Shown: positions 1 to 10,681 of the stretch, in pieces
How positions within the stretch are numbered: position 1 is the stretch's first letter
How the letters are laid out: each line of letters begins with the position of its first letter
Assembly: GCF_019059575.1 (NCBI RefSeq)
Contig: NW_024881852.1
Coordinates: 548,181 to 612,180 of the forward strand
Source of the DNA: Amphibalanus amphitrite
Taxonomy: Eukaryota > Arthropoda > Thecostraca > Balanomorpha > Balanidae
DNA length: 64,000 nt
Direction: 5' to 3'
Notes under the pieces: model-generated
What the model saw: only the letters and a program-made list of their open reading frames with translations
Databases searched by the model: none
What the model was told of the DNA's origin: nothing
Program-made: the position numbers and the translations under genes

Positions 1-75
1 TCTGTTCAAAAGCTGCCCTAAGCATGTAAAGCTCCACTGGCATGCTCAAGCATGGTCACAGTCAGTTCTCACTTC

Positions 76-348
76 TCAGTTGAACCTCCAATGGAAACCC
101 ATCACAAAGTAGAGATCAGGGCGCCTCTCACACTGCAGCACACTCAACAACTGAGGCACCATCTCATCACTTGCAGGTGGTTCTTGCCAGGAGCAATGCC
201 AGCCACGCACATCAGGTGATAACAGCAGTGTACAACTGCAATCTACAAGCATCCATGTTCTTTCTGGTTTTCTCCTGTTGAGATCCACTGCCATGCATGA
301 ACTTGATGGGCTTTTGTTGTGCTCCTCCCATGTGCAGACAGGTTTCTG
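76..348 (-). CDS. Candidate last coding exon of an unidentified minus-strand gene
   Basis: On the minus strand a pyrimidine-rich tract ends in a good acceptor AG (positions 350-349). It is followed in phase by about 90 open codons and a TGA-type end at 76. The peptide starts QKPVCTWEEH, is rich in Cys and Trp, and ends LYFVMGFHWRFN. I do not recognise the family and no upstream exon is visible. A second minus-strand frame over 243-557 reads through the putative intron and is probably noise. Its position next to and opposite ATP23 would make a tail-to-head neighbour. The call rests only on the splice site and the protein-like composition. Confidence 0.3.
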   Translation of the reverse strand, partial: QKPVCTWEEHNKSPSSSCMAVDLNRRKPERTWMLVDCSCTLLLSPDVRGWHCSWQEPPASDEMVPQLLSVLQCERRPDLYFVMGFHWRFN

Positions 349-1875
349 CTGAAACAAAGCAAAGCAAATGTGATTAATAATGGCCCTGTTTCACCATCCA
401 GACACTGTGCGCACTGGTAGCTACGGCATACCATAGCATCACTCAAATGACGTTGCATGTGATCTCTTAGTTTATGATCAATCGCGTTTGGAACAGAGTG
501 AGAGGTTCTGAAAAACCGTACCAAGAACAGAGGTTTGAGTTCAAATACTGCTAGCATGCTGCTGGTGCTGGTACCGCAGCATGCTAGCGTTCTGGGATGC
601 TGTCATAGCTTAGCGTCACAGTGAAGTTTGTTGACACTGCCATGGAAACCCAATGCTCTGACACACGCAGCGCGCACTGCAAGTGCGTGCTCTGCCGTGA
701 AACACCACCCATGAACGTTGGTTGCATGACCAGGATGGAGCAGTGTGGCAGACAGTGATTTTAATTTTAATTGCACTTCCTAGAGATTAAAATGTTGTTG
801 GTGAAATTGCTATTCATTATTCCTATTACCATTGCCTAAATTTCACATTTCAAAACAGCATCAGCATTGACATGTTATATAAAATAAGGTTTAGACTTCA
901 GGTGGTCCCGGGTTCAGCTATAAAGTAAAACAAGGGCAAAAAATTGTCAAAAAAAATATTTAAAAAAATACCTGCCTTCATCAACACCTCATCTAATCTA
1001 ACCTCATCCTCATCTAACAAGGCCCTAAAAGCAAAAACCGTTTGAATAACAATGTAATATTTTGCAACCGCTGCACCATTACTGTCACGTACGCTATCCC
1101 TAGATTGGTTGCTGGTAAGTAGTGGTTGTCGTCATCAACTCGTCATGCAGCAGCTGATTGGGATGGGCGGGGCCTATTTTTATCCAGGCGATAGAGAGAG
1201 CCGTCAAATAGATACCCTAAAGAGTGTCTGAAATTTGGTGGTAATGTGTGGTAGCATCCTTACTTTGCTATTGAAGAACTTTGTAATTCTGATGCTGTTT
1301 AATGATTTGAATTGCACGCAGGCTACATGCCATTTTTTGACCGCCATTTTCCATTCCGCCATTGCCATTTTCTGACCTAAAATGAATTGGACTTGAAATT
1401 TGCAGATAACATGTCAGCAAGATACCCAATAGGTCACTGGATATGCCAAATTTAACAGCATTACTCACCACTACTTTTATGCTGTCTGAAAAATTTAAGG
1501 GGTTACATCAAACCCCCTGGCCTGGTAAGGGTTAAAACTAAAAAATGGCATTTGGCATAGGTACCATCATCATTGGGTACCATATTCAGCATTATCCCTG
1601 CCTTCAGTTGACCCTGAGAAGTGAGAACTGCAGGAATTCACAAAATAAAAAAATCAAAGGAATTGGAATGATTAAGGAACACCCTTTTTAGGCTTGAGAA
1701 GTGAGACAATTACACATGAATGCTTATAATGTTTCTGTGTGAAATTACTACACTGGCACCAACACTGCCAACAATTGAATTCAAGGTACATTGTATGCTG
1801 CTCATGTTTCAGCACAGTCTTCAGGATTTTATGGTCATAGGTGCTGGCTGTTGGTAGTGCATTTCCTTCTTGCAG
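349..1875. other. Unassigned intergenic or intronic DNA with one hairpin
   Basis: AT-rich sequence with no convincing coding region. The only clear structure is a perfect 13-bp inverted repeat, GCTAGCATGCTGC at 550-562 and its complement at 576-588, with a 13-nt loop. A pyrimidine tract ending TTCTTGCAG at 1867-1875 looks like the acceptor of ATP23 exon 1. A 5' untranslated exon may therefore lie in this stretch, but I could not identify it. Confidence 0.4.
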
Positions 1876-2191
1876 GTTTCCTGTGAAGCTATGCCCCAAA
1901 GTGATGAAAAATATGGTAGTGAGGTTCCTCAAGATAGTGATAAGGATAAATGTGTGAAGAGTGAGCCACATGATTTAAAAACACCACCTGCTGAAAAGAA
2001 AACAGGAGCTGGTGATGACAAGAGGGCTTCAGATAACAGTGCAAAAGTTGACTATGGATATGACTTATATCCTGAAAGACAAGGTGGCAAGTACAAGCCC
2101 AGTGTCTGGGAACATTTCTTCCTACATGAGGGAGAGAATCTCAGTGACCAAATAACTTGTGAGAAAAATGTTTACAACTGTTTTAAGAAAA
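1876..2191 (+). CDS. ATP23: ATP23-like mitochondrial metalloprotease, exon 1 (N-terminal part)
   Basis: First recognisable coding exon of an ATP23 homologue (M76 zinc metallopeptidase). In mitochondria this family acts at the inner membrane, maturing the ATP synthase subunit Atp6 and assisting its assembly. The exon follows an acceptor ending TTGCAG. The first in-frame ATG is at 1891, and a shorter or longer N-terminus is possible if translation begins in an earlier exon. About the first 50 residues are charged and low in complexity (Lys, Asp, Glu, Ser). The segment from YGYDLYPERQ to the donor matches the pre-catalytic part of the family. The donor GTAAGT begins at 2192 and splits a Ser codon (phase 1). 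From the ATG at 1891 the six exons sum to 849 nt, 282 residues plus stop, with every phase consistent. Confidence 0.8.
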
Positions 2192-2321
2192 GTAAGTAAA
2201 CTTTTTACAATATTACAATACAAGTAGCTAATGGCAGGTGCTGTTTACTATATGGCACTGGTATTCCAGTTAGCAAAGCAGGCTGTGGTTATCTTGGAAT
2301 GTTTTGCGGTCACTTCCAGAG

Positions 2322-2882
2322 CAGTGGTGGTAAACTCGTAACTCGTAACTTCTTCTCGTAACTTCAAACTCGTAACTTGACCCAGACTTAAATAACGATG
2401 ACTCGTTAACCTTTTTCGAGGTCGGCGACTTCGATAACGATAATTCAATAACCAAATCGGTTACATCGATAACGCGATAACGATAGCGATAACTTCAAAA
2501 AAGAAAAATAGAAGGGATTGAATATTTGAAGGAACTCAGCTTCTAAATGATACTTATTTCCTTAAATATTCCTTGAATAAGGAAAACATTCATCGAAAAC
2601 TTTAATATCTTTGGGGACAGAGCTTGAAGGGCCAAAAGACGCTCCATATAACATTTTTCAGTGCTCAATCTACAAAACTGCTGTTGAAGGTGAACTATTC
2701 CCTTTAATACGTTCACGTCGTATTTGATGAAGTTATCGTTATCGATTGACCGAAACTGGGACTTCGATAACGCTACTTCGATAACAATAATGAATAACGA
2801 TAAGCTTGAAAGAACGGTGTCGTCGATAACGACTTCGATAATCGCTATCGATGGGAGTTCTCGAAGTAATCACCCGCCACTG
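2322..2882. mobile_element. hAT-like MITE with CGATAAC/CGTAAC arrays (intron 1 of ATP23)
   Basis: The ends are near-inverted: CAGTGGTGG at 2322 and CCGCCACTG ending at 2882, as in hAT elements. The flanking octamers TTCCAGAG and TTCCCAAT are an imperfect target-site duplication, so the copy is old. Just inside each end are degenerate repeats of ACTCGTAAC or TCGATAACG. The middle is AT-rich with no transposase. The whole element lies in ATP23 intron 1 (2192-2931). Confidence 0.5.
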
Positions 2883-2931
2883 TTCCCAATGCATAATTTA
2901 TGCCTAATACCTACATGTCACACTTTTCCAG

Positions 2932-2977
2932 GTCATGGAGTCAAGCTAATGCTAGCTGCTTTGAAAGCTTCGGGCTG
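2932..2977 (+). CDS. ATP23: ATP23-like metalloprotease, exon 2
   Basis: A 46-nt exon between acceptor CTTTTCCAG and donor GTGAGT. The first two bases complete the Ser codon split in exon 1. The exon then encodes HGVKLMLAALKASG and the first two bases of the next codon. This corresponds to the conserved VKLLL-x-A-x-x-x-SGC segment that precedes the Cys-rich part in ATP23 proteins. Joining phase 2 to exon 3 restores the expected Cys codon (TG|C), which supports both splice sites. Confidence 0.85.
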
Positions 2978-3236
2978 GTGAGTACTTTGAGTGTAGAGTA
3001 GGTTCTTGCTGGCCGCTGATTCTGACACCCTCACCTTTTCTATTTCCTGCACCTTTTCTATTTCTAATAGTAAGCTGTTGTTGCCAGAGTTATCAATTTT
3101 ATATTTACTGAGGCATTAACGTCGCCACTGAGGGAGGGGGGGGGGGTTTGAGTCGAAAAACGCCAGAATCTTCATGACTTGTCTCCAGTCTCGGGCATGC
3201 CACTTTTTTTATTTGATCCATTTCTAGTTAGATTTA

Positions 3237-3504
3237 TTTAATGTTGTTGAGCGCTTGTGCGAGGAACATTAGTAAAAGCAGTTTTAGTATCATATGACCT
3301 TTCCTCGTAAAATATAAATTAGCAAAAAGGATATATTGATATTGATATTTCGATCACAGATCTTCGTCGGAATTGTTAACAAAAGACGAACAAAAGTCTT
3401 TTGTTAACAATTCCGACGAAGATCTGTGATCGAAATATCAATATCAATATATCCTTTTTGCTAATTTATATTTTACGAGGAAAGGTCATATGATACTAAA
3501 ACTG
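3237..3504. repeat. Perfect 110-bp palindrome flanked by a 13-bp direct repeat
   Basis: The left arm (3278-3387) and right arm (3396-3505) are exact reverse complements over 110 bp, with an 8-nt spacer. Forty-one nucleotides of single-copy sequence lie between the left flank and the palindrome. The insertion is bracketed by CTAGTTAGATTTA at 3224-3236 and again at 3505-3517, which looks like a target-site duplication. There is no transposase and no typical terminal motif. Confidence 0.8.
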
Positions 3505-4549
3505 CTAGTTAGATTTAGCTGAATTTTATACTTGGGTTTGACCGGTCTGGTACGCTGACACGAAATTATAATGCCAAGACCTAGCTCGAAAATTCCGGGG
3601 TTGGGCCGGGATCTTTTTGAACTGTGGTCAAATGTCTGTGACATGTTCAAGTGCCGTTAAAGTGACCTAGGGCTGTTGAGGGCCGCTCCTAGGCTCATTA
3701 GCCGCCAGTGCGTTCAATGCCATGCCGCGCGACATTAGGGAGACCCGCATATCGGCGTTCAGAAGGACCGTCAAGAAGTACGTACTTGTGCACGGGGCGG
3801 CGGTGAACGCACATATATGTAGGGGATGAGAATGGCGTCGTCACACAACCTATCTCAAATATCTAGTCCGATGCAACTTTTTGGTACGATATTCATGTTT
3901 AGCACCAACAATAAACTAGGGAGCGGGTATTTTCGTTTCGGATCTATTATACGTCTTTTTGTTGACCAAGGTTCCTTGAAATGTTACTTGTTCGTTAGCG
4001 CAAAAGCACGAATGATTCCACGTGCGTTTTCCCCTAAAATGTTTATACAATAGGTTATAATATAGGTTATAATATGTCGATTTCGATAGGGCCCACTTAT
4101 AGGGCCCTATGCAGAGGAGCTTTTATTGTGATCTTAGCACGTCCACTTTTGTTTTACATGTTTTAAGTGTCTTTTAATTTACCCATATCGTGTCTTTTAC
4201 CGGTTAAGTGTCTTTTGCCCATATTGTTGACGCGAGCACATGAAAAACCAGTGATTGGCTGGATGAGTTTTCCATATATTCTGATTCTGATTCTGATCAG
4301 AAGTCCCACTGAACTCTAAGAAGGGATCCCACGCTAGCTTCCGACCTCCGAAGGACCCAAACCGACCTCTGAGGGCCATCAGCCCGGCGCTTGTGAAACT
4401 GCGGTCTTTCATTGCCGATTCTGAAGGCTCAGGCGTAGATCTTTGGTGGGCCTCTGGTGGATCTTTGGTATAGAGGCCACTTGGAAAGTCCTTCTTAGGG
4501 CCTCCTCCGGGCTCAACGGCCTCCTACTGGCTTCTGAGGGTCCCATCGG

Positions 4550-5218
4550 TGCAAAAAATCACAATTATACATTTTTTCAAATCAATTTTCAGTACGTATT
4601 TGAAATCGTACACCAATATAAATAGCACCATCGTGTTCCTGAGCTCAAATTGCATCCAAAAAACACCTTTTATGTTGAAAAATTGAAACTTCAAAATTTG
4701 ACCTTTTTGACCTGAAAGTGACCTGACCTAAGCTAAATTCAACTCAAAATGACCTCGAATGACACAAACAACATCAAATTCGAAATCTATGGCCTAAATG
4801 AACCATTAAACATGTGTCACGTGACCAACGCATGATATAATATTTCCGTGACCTGTGATGACCTGATCCTGACCTGAAAATCAAAGTACAAGTTCGGTAC
4901 CCTCAGGGTATCTAGAGCATCTGTTCATGAGGGTATAAACCAAAAGTTAGCCTGATCGGACTTGTCAGCCGGCGGTCAGAGTCTAAATTGTGAACAAGCG
5001 AAAATGCTGATAATTTTTACTTTGACCTGACCTGTGACGTCATCGGTGACGTTGAGGTCAATGAAAATAGGTTTTGCTCGACAGTTTTTCCAGGGCTATC
5101 AGACGCCGTTTGAATTTTGACGATCGGCCAGTAGTTTCGAAGATGGGGGGGGGGGCTCTGGAGAGCCCCCCCCCAGTCACTCGCGTCGTGGAAAATACCC
5201 CAGCCATGCGCGGGTTAA
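4550..5218 (-). mobile_element. Truncated TTAA-type MITE, right end intact
   Basis: The right end reads GCGCGGG|TTAA at 5208-5218. It is preceded by a G-run/GCTCTGGAGAGC/C-run hairpin at 5143-5173 and by arrays of TGACCT. A TGACGTCA octamer lies at about 5036. The internal sequence resembles the right half of the complete copy at 19232-20377. No left terminus is visible, so the left limit given is approximate. Confidence 0.5.
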
Positions 5219-5757
5219 GCCTAGTGTGCCCCTCCCCCCGCTTGGCTGCGCCCCTGACCAGAACATAACCTTAACTGGCCTTAATTTTCGCCTAACCCAC
5301 ACCATTCATTTTTAAATGTAAAATTGGCCACAAAACATGAATCACACTACCTTAGTATAGTGTGATTCATATTTTGACCCTTAGTCACTTGTCCTCTGTG
5401 AGCTAACCTGGTATCAGTGACCTCATTTTGGCAACATTTTGGAAATTTTGAAATAGCATAATTTGACCTCAGTCAGGCAACCAACCCTATATCGATGGTT
5501 TTCGATAGTATGCTTTTTACTTGATGTTATAACGCATTTCTTAGAAGGCCCGTAAACGATAAAAATGCGGCCTTTGACCTGACCTGTGACGTCATCGGCT
5601 GCACCTAGATCAATGAAAATTGGTTAAATGGTAGTTCCCCGTTGGGGCTATCGAACGCCGTTCGAATGTTAACTTTCCGAACTCATAAGGTGAGCAAAAC
5701 GCCCCCCCCCCTCCTCCAACGGGTGGCTGTGTCCGGGAATAGCCCAACGGGATGCAT
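5219..5757 (-). mobile_element. Second truncated TTAA-type MITE
   Basis: A related fragment shares the run TGTGACGTCATCGG (about 5585) and the stretch around GGCTATCGAACGCCGTTCGAA with the preceding copy. It ends in a C-rich tract and a degenerate ...GCATTAA terminus near 5757. The left end is missing and the boundary with the previous copy is approximate. Confidence 0.4.
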
Positions 5758-6984
5758 TAAATTGACCCGTCTGGTTGGCTGTTGGTTTCATTAATTGTTA
5801 CAAATTGTTCTTATTTTGGTTCGTTATAACGGTTTAGGCCCATGGCCCCATCGTCAATTGTCTTAAGTATGTACCTACAGCTAATCGCTTTTGTATTCTG
5901 TCCGCATTTTAAAGGTAGTGTGCCACCTTTGAAAGATTTCCCATTTTATTTTTCCTAGGATAAGAAGCTTCTGTTTTTACCTAATATCGCAAAAAAATCA
6001 AAAATGGGCCTGGAATAGTGCCTTTTTCGCCTAAAAGTTTTTCGGTTTTTAGATATGTATAACAACTGTAGTGGGCTCACCTGCAAACAGGCGTCGGGCA
6101 ACAATCGCGAATGCGGCGCACTTGTGACAATAAGCAAAGGTCATTATAGTGTTACGACCATACGACGTACGAGAATGAGTTATCAGCTGTCTAATCGTAG
6201 ACAACACAATGTCGAGCCTTAAACTGTAAGCCCGTATTGGTATTGTTTCTTTTATTTGGCTGTCGAACATTATTTATGGTTTGAAATATGATTTTATGTA
6301 AAATAATTGATATGAAAAAGCCGTCTTATAAGTTATGACCCCATTTCACCACACGCAAGTGGCAGAAATGACAATGATCAGCTGACGCATTTTTCTTGGC
6401 CGAAGTCAGAGCGCGCGGCCCGACGCACCACGCGTATTTGGAAATTCCGACCTCGACGAGCATCAGAAGCCACCTAACAGGCGTGTTCGAAACCGCAGGA
6501 GATGATGATGAACGGGTTTATCGAAACTTGATTGGATGAGCATATCGGTAATAGCGATTTCAGTGTGTGCATTTATTGTTCATAGTGGTGTGAAATGTGG
6601 TTGGGGTACGACCGACAACCCGTCGGGGCGAATTTCGCACTGGGGTACTCAAAATTTGAAGAATTTAAGACGTTTCCATGAGTTTTGAAGGTATGGATAA
6701 GTTCTAAAAATCCGGTTCTCCTTATCTGGGCCATTAACTCCATACGGTCCAGGAAAGCTGGCACACTACCTTTAATACTCTGTCCGCGTTTACCGCATCT
6801 GTCCGCGTAATAACCGGATGTTCACCGTCGTGAGAAAATAGCCTAAGCAAATGAACTTATTTCGCAAGGCGATCTCTGTTCAGTTTAACAATTAGCTACA
6901 GACCAGTACGAATAAGCCACACATTTGGAACGTGGTTTGTTTTCGGCCTGAATGAGAAACCTTTTCCGAAATATACTTTATATG

Positions 6985-7807
6985 CTAAAGCACTTGGCCC
7001 CTGATCGAGCTAGAGCTTCGCGGAAAAAACGAGCGTGTTGCCCGTGACGAGAGGAAGCCGATGATACCCAATTTTAAGGTCCCAGGTCATTGGTTGACCT
7101 TCCAGGTCAGGTCAATGACCCAAGGTCGGGAAAAACGGGACCTGTGTTATAAAGTCGTAAAGTGTGACTGCTAAGGGTTTTTTTTCGGAGTGCTGATCAC
7201 GAATATCGTGTTAGTTTTGATCACAGATGATGTCTTTAAGCATTTATACCAGGTCGGGTCAGGTCAAGTCAGGTCAACCAGTAGGCGTCGTGACGGGTAT
7301 TCGTATTACGTGTCAACCGCCTCTGACAGCTTCGTAACATGTTACGAAGGCACCAAAACCACTTCGTAAATGTTCAAATGGTTGCTAAATTCGAATTCAG
7401 CTCCAAAAACTAGCCTAGAAACATGTAAAACTCGAAAAAGTGAACCGAGGTCACCAAAGGTCAATGACCTGACCTGACCTTCAGGTGACCTTGGCACCCA
7501 CCCTAATGCATGGGAGCAACATCAAATCACATGTTTGAACGTTTGAAACCACGAAAAGCTTGCAAACGCGCGGCTAATGCGAGCCGACATACGCGGAATC
7601 GCGATTCCGGCCAAACATGGTCTGGGAAAAGAGGTCACAGGTCAAAGTTCATTAGGGTCAGGGTCATAAAATTTTCAGGGTAGGTGTAAAATTGATCAAT
7701 GTGAGGGTACTGAAAGTTTCGTCGCGATCGGCCGCTTTTTACGCGAGTTATTCGCGAAAACCATGGGGGGGGGGTCCATCCGACCTCCCTACACATGCGA
7801 GGGTTAA
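6985..7807 (-). mobile_element. TTAA-type MITE, same family as 18368-19235, left end lost
   Basis: In reverse orientation this matches the complete copy at 18368-19235. Shared landmarks are the Arg-like CTGATCGAGCTAGAGCTTCG block, the CGTCACGGGCAACACG-related block, the AGGTCA arrays and the terminal GCGAGGG|TTAA at 7797-7807, preceded by a short poly-G run. The outer TIR on the left is absent, so the copy is truncated. Confidence 0.55.
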
Positions 7808-7917
7808 AGGTAGTGAGAAATGGGTTATAATTTTTGTATGCTATTTATTAATGCTGTTTATTCTAGTAGTTAGTCACCTTTTTGCTGTTCATTTTTCTTA
7901 TCTCGGCTCTTCCCCAG

Positions 7918-7999
7918 CCCGGTGGACATGAGCAGAAATGTCTCTTGCGAGACATGCGAGCACATCGTCACAGGAGGGTACGACCCCTCAACAAACCAG
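7918..7999 (+). CDS. ATP23: ATP23-like metalloprotease, exon 3 (Cys-rich segment)
   Basis: An 82-nt exon between acceptor TTCCCCAG and donor GTAGGA. It completes the Cys codon begun in exon 2 and then encodes PVDMSRNVSCETCEHI, VTGGYDPSTNQ. The C-x2-C pair followed by GGYDPSTNQ is a signature of ATP23 proteins just before the catalytic segment. It ends on a complete codon (phase 0) that joins directly to exon 4. The exon is too short to stand out on coding length. Phase and family match identify it. Confidence 0.9.
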
Positions 8000-8288
8000 G
8001 TAGGACCGTAGGGGTCCATATGTGCTCGTATTTACACAGTGTGCATAATTGCTTTGTCTAGGCTAATGCATGACTCAAATCAACAGCTGTAATAGTTACA
8101 TGCTCGGCGCTTAATGTGCAATGTGGATCCAAAATAAGCATAACCAATCAGTATTATATGAGAAGCGCAAAAGTAAAATAAAGGCATACAATTCATGTTA
8201 GGGATCCCGACTGAAGTCGATTATTTGTGTGTTGGTGACCTTAAGCCCTAGTGTACAGACAAAAGAAACCAGACTGACCTCCAGATGA

Positions 8289-10463
8289 TGTGACGACGAT
8301 GCTGTAGTCGACGATGATGAGGAGAAGACGACGAAGAGAGGAAGTGGAGTGGAGCATGACCTAGCTGATCTGCTCAAAAAGGGCCCAAAATTTGCCCTAA
8401 CCCAGTCGATTCGGGATCGAACCCTGACAGAGGTGGAAATTGGAGCAGAAAGAGGCGCGTTTGCACTACGATGGAAAATTGAATTCCAAAAGCGAGCGGC
8501 ACGAGGGATGTATAGCTTAAGACAAGGCACCCTAAAACCGCGCTTCCCGGATGGTAACGCGTCCATGCCACCAGCCGCGTCTGGGGAGATCGAGAGAAAA
8601 CTGTCGGCGCTGAAAAAGAAGTTGATGGTTATCTATCGCAATCACAGAGCCTCGGGGAAAAACCACACTACCCATCAGCGACACGCCATCAGCCAGTTCA
8701 GGAAGAACGACGACCTGGTTCTGAAACCATCGGACAAATGCAAAGGATTTGTACTGATGACGAAAGACGATTACATCAGCAAAGCCAACGCACATGTCTC
8801 AGAATATGAGCCGGTCCAAAGAAACCCGACACCCAAGCTCGAGGCTAAAACCAAGCGTCTCATTGGTGACACAATGGCCGACAAAGTGGAGAAAAGCATG
8901 ATACAGGCATTGTTACCCCAATGCTCTCGCACGGCCGAGTTTTACGGTCTGCCCAAAAACCACAAGCCAACGGTCCCTCTGAGACCCATCATATCCGCAT
9001 GCGGGGATCCGGTTGATAAACTCACCTGGCTGCTTGAGCGTGTGATCAACCAGCTGCTGCCATTCGTTCCGGCCCATCTCACGAGCACTGACGATTACCT
9101 CAAACGGCTTCACCACAACTTCCCAGACAAACTATCAGACGGGAGTATCATTTTTAGCGTGGACGTGACCAATCTATACGGGAACATTCCGGTAAATGAA
9201 GCGATCGAGACAGCCACTGAACTCCTAGAGAGGCATGCAGACAACATCTGTATGTTCGGTCTGACACTGACCGATGTTAAGACGCTTCTCTCTCACTGCC
9301 TTAACAACAATTACCTTCGATTCGGTGACAGGTACTACCGACAAACGAGGGGAATTGCGATGGGCAGCCGCGTCGCTCCTCCACTGGCGGTGGTATTCAT
9401 GGGGAAGGTAGAAGAGCGTATTCTGAGCTCACCCCGCCTGCAACCCACCCTCTACCTCAGATACATCGATGACGTATTTGGAGTGTGGCCGCACGGAGCA
9501 GAGGAACTGGACGCGTACTTACAGTTCATCAACACCGTACACCCGTCGATCACATTCACAGCTGAGCGCTCAGATACGAACGGAGGACAGTTACCATTCT
9601 TAGACACTTTGGTCACAATCCACCCAGATGGCACCTACCAAACTGAGCTCTACTACAAACCCATGGCAGCCCCAATCATTATGCCATATGACTCTGCTCA
9701 TCCCGCTCAGATGAAAAAGTCTGTGCTGAAGGCACAGCTGAAACGAGCGGTGCGTTTGTCATCTGACCCCGCCGCAAGGGACCGGAGTGTCGCCAAGGTG
9801 ACAGATCTGTTCATCTCAAACGGTTACCCGCCGCGTCTGGTTCGTTCCTCTACGGCCCAGGTGATGTCGATACCTCGGGAAAGGCAGAACGAACAGAGCC
9901 GGGCGCGGCGGCGCCAAGATGACCGAACATTCATCTCACTGCCATTCATCGATGACTCGCTCGCTCACAAAATCCAGGGCACAGTCCGGGCGTCAGGGCT
10001 GGCATTCCAAGTGGCGTGGAAAAACGACAATAGCCTCAAAAAGAGCCTAGTGCGCTCCGCTCTGGAACCGCCCCCCTGCCCTGGAGGGGGTCGCAAATGC
10101 GCGACTTGTATGAGCGGTCTGGGTGGCAGGTGTCACACAAAAAATGTGGTCTATGAGATAGCCTGTGAGCTGTGTGAAAAAGTAAAGACGCGGAATATTT
10201 ATATCAGAGAGACAAGACGAAGCGTGCGACTGAGATTTAACGAGCACCTCCGAGACGCGCGGCACAGAAACCCGGACACTCCCCTCGGCGACCACATGAC
10301 TACCTGCCACCCAAACGAACAAACAGACATCACCAACTGCTTCCGCATCAACATCTTGACGGTATGCAAAGACGGCCCAAACAGGAAAATCGCAGAATCG
10401 CTATTTATTCGAGACCGCAGACCATCGCTGAACACCCAAACCACATCATGGCCGATATTATAA
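8289..10463 (+). CDS. Penelope-like reverse transcriptase with GIY-YIG endonuclease domain
   Basis: An uninterrupted frame of about 700 codons. The frame is open from 8289, but its first ATG is at 8508 and the upstream GTG at 8349 is an unlikely start, so the true N-terminus is unclear. Reverse transcriptase motifs appear in order: FYGLPKNHKP and PLRPIIS, FSVDVTNLYGNIP, TRGIAMGSRVAPPLA, the catalytic YIDD (9462-9473) and LPFLDTL. The C-terminal endonuclease begins at VVYEIACELC (about 10147). Its second half-motif reads YIRET (10200-10214) where the family has YIGET, a Gly-to-Arg change in the signature itself. An EH pair and a Cys/His pair follow. The frame looks freshly inserted, but the endonuclease may be impaired. 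Confidence 0.85.
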   Translation, partial: CDDDAVVDDDEEKTTKRGSGVEHDLADLLKKGPKFALTQSIRDRTLTEVEIGAERGAFALRWKIEFQKRAARGMYSLRQGTLKPRFPDGNASMPPAASGEIERKLSALKKKLMVIYRNHRASGKNHTTHQRHAISQFRKNDDLVLKPSDKCKGFVLMTKDDYISKANAHVSEYEPVQRNPTPKLEAKTKRLIGDTMADKVEKSMIQALLPQCSRTAEFYGLPKNHKPTVPLRPIISACGDPVDKLTWLLERVINQLLPFVPAHLTSTDDYLKRLHHNFPDKLSDGSIIFSVDVTNLYGNIPVNEAIETATELLERHADNICMFGLTLTDVKTLLSHCLNNNYLRFGDRYYRQTRGIAMGSRVAPPLAVVFMGKVEERILSSPRLQPTLYLRYIDDVFGVWPHGAEELDAYLQFINTVHPSITFTAERSDTNGGQLPFLDTLVTIHPDGTYQTELYYKPMAAPIIMPYDSAHPAQMKKSVLKAQLKRAVRLSSDPAARDRSVAKVTDLFISNGYPPRLVRSSTAQVMSIPRERQNEQSRARRRQDDRTFISLPFIDDSLAHKIQGTVRASGLAFQVAWKNDNSLKKSLVRSALEPPPCPGGGRKCATCMSGLGGRCHTKNVVYEIACELCEKVKTRNIYIRETRRSVRLRFNEHLRDARHRNPDTPLGDHMTTCHPNEQTDITNCFRINILTVCKDGPNRKIAESLFIRDRRPSLNTQTTSWPIL

Positions 10464-10656
10464 CCGGCGGCTGAAGGAGTTGCCAGTCCGAACGGTGACC
10501 GACAGATGGCCTACCGAGACAGGTGGCGCTGCAGGTCACCTCGCGCGCCAACTGGTGTCATTTCAAACCTCCGTCTGGCGTCAGTTGGTGCCTCGCCGCG
10601 GCGACCGTCGGAGGTGGTCTTCCTCCCCCTCCTTACCTCTACCTCCCCTCTCATCA

Positions 10657-10681
10657 CCTGAGGATGGCCTAGGGCCGAAAA
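10657..10681 (+). ncRNA. Possible hammerhead-ribozyme-like core downstream of the Penelope ORF
   Basis: The string CTGAGGA (10658-10664) fits the hammerhead CUGANGA box. It is followed by a self-complementary GGCC/GGCC helix and then GAAA (10677-10680). Penelope-like elements are known to carry hammerhead motifs near their ends. An unpaired U after the first box and an undefined stem III make this only a weak candidate. Confidence 0.2.

Larger units (their letters stand above)
2978..7917. other. ATP23 intron 2, filled with repeat fragments
   Basis: This 4.9-kb intron holds a poly-G tract near 3136-3147, the perfect palindrome at 3237-3504, two truncated TTAA-type elements ending at 5218 and about 5757, and a truncated inverted TTAA element at about 6985-7807. 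AGGTCA/TGACCT half-sites are dense at 4690-5090 and 7080-7670. Between 5760 and 6985 I see no recognisable feature and no credible open frame. Confidence 0.6.

Noticed and set aside
8198-8795. Minus-strand frames overlapping the Penelope-like ORF start
   Set aside because: Antisense shadows of the reverse transcriptase frame and its inverted terminal segment.
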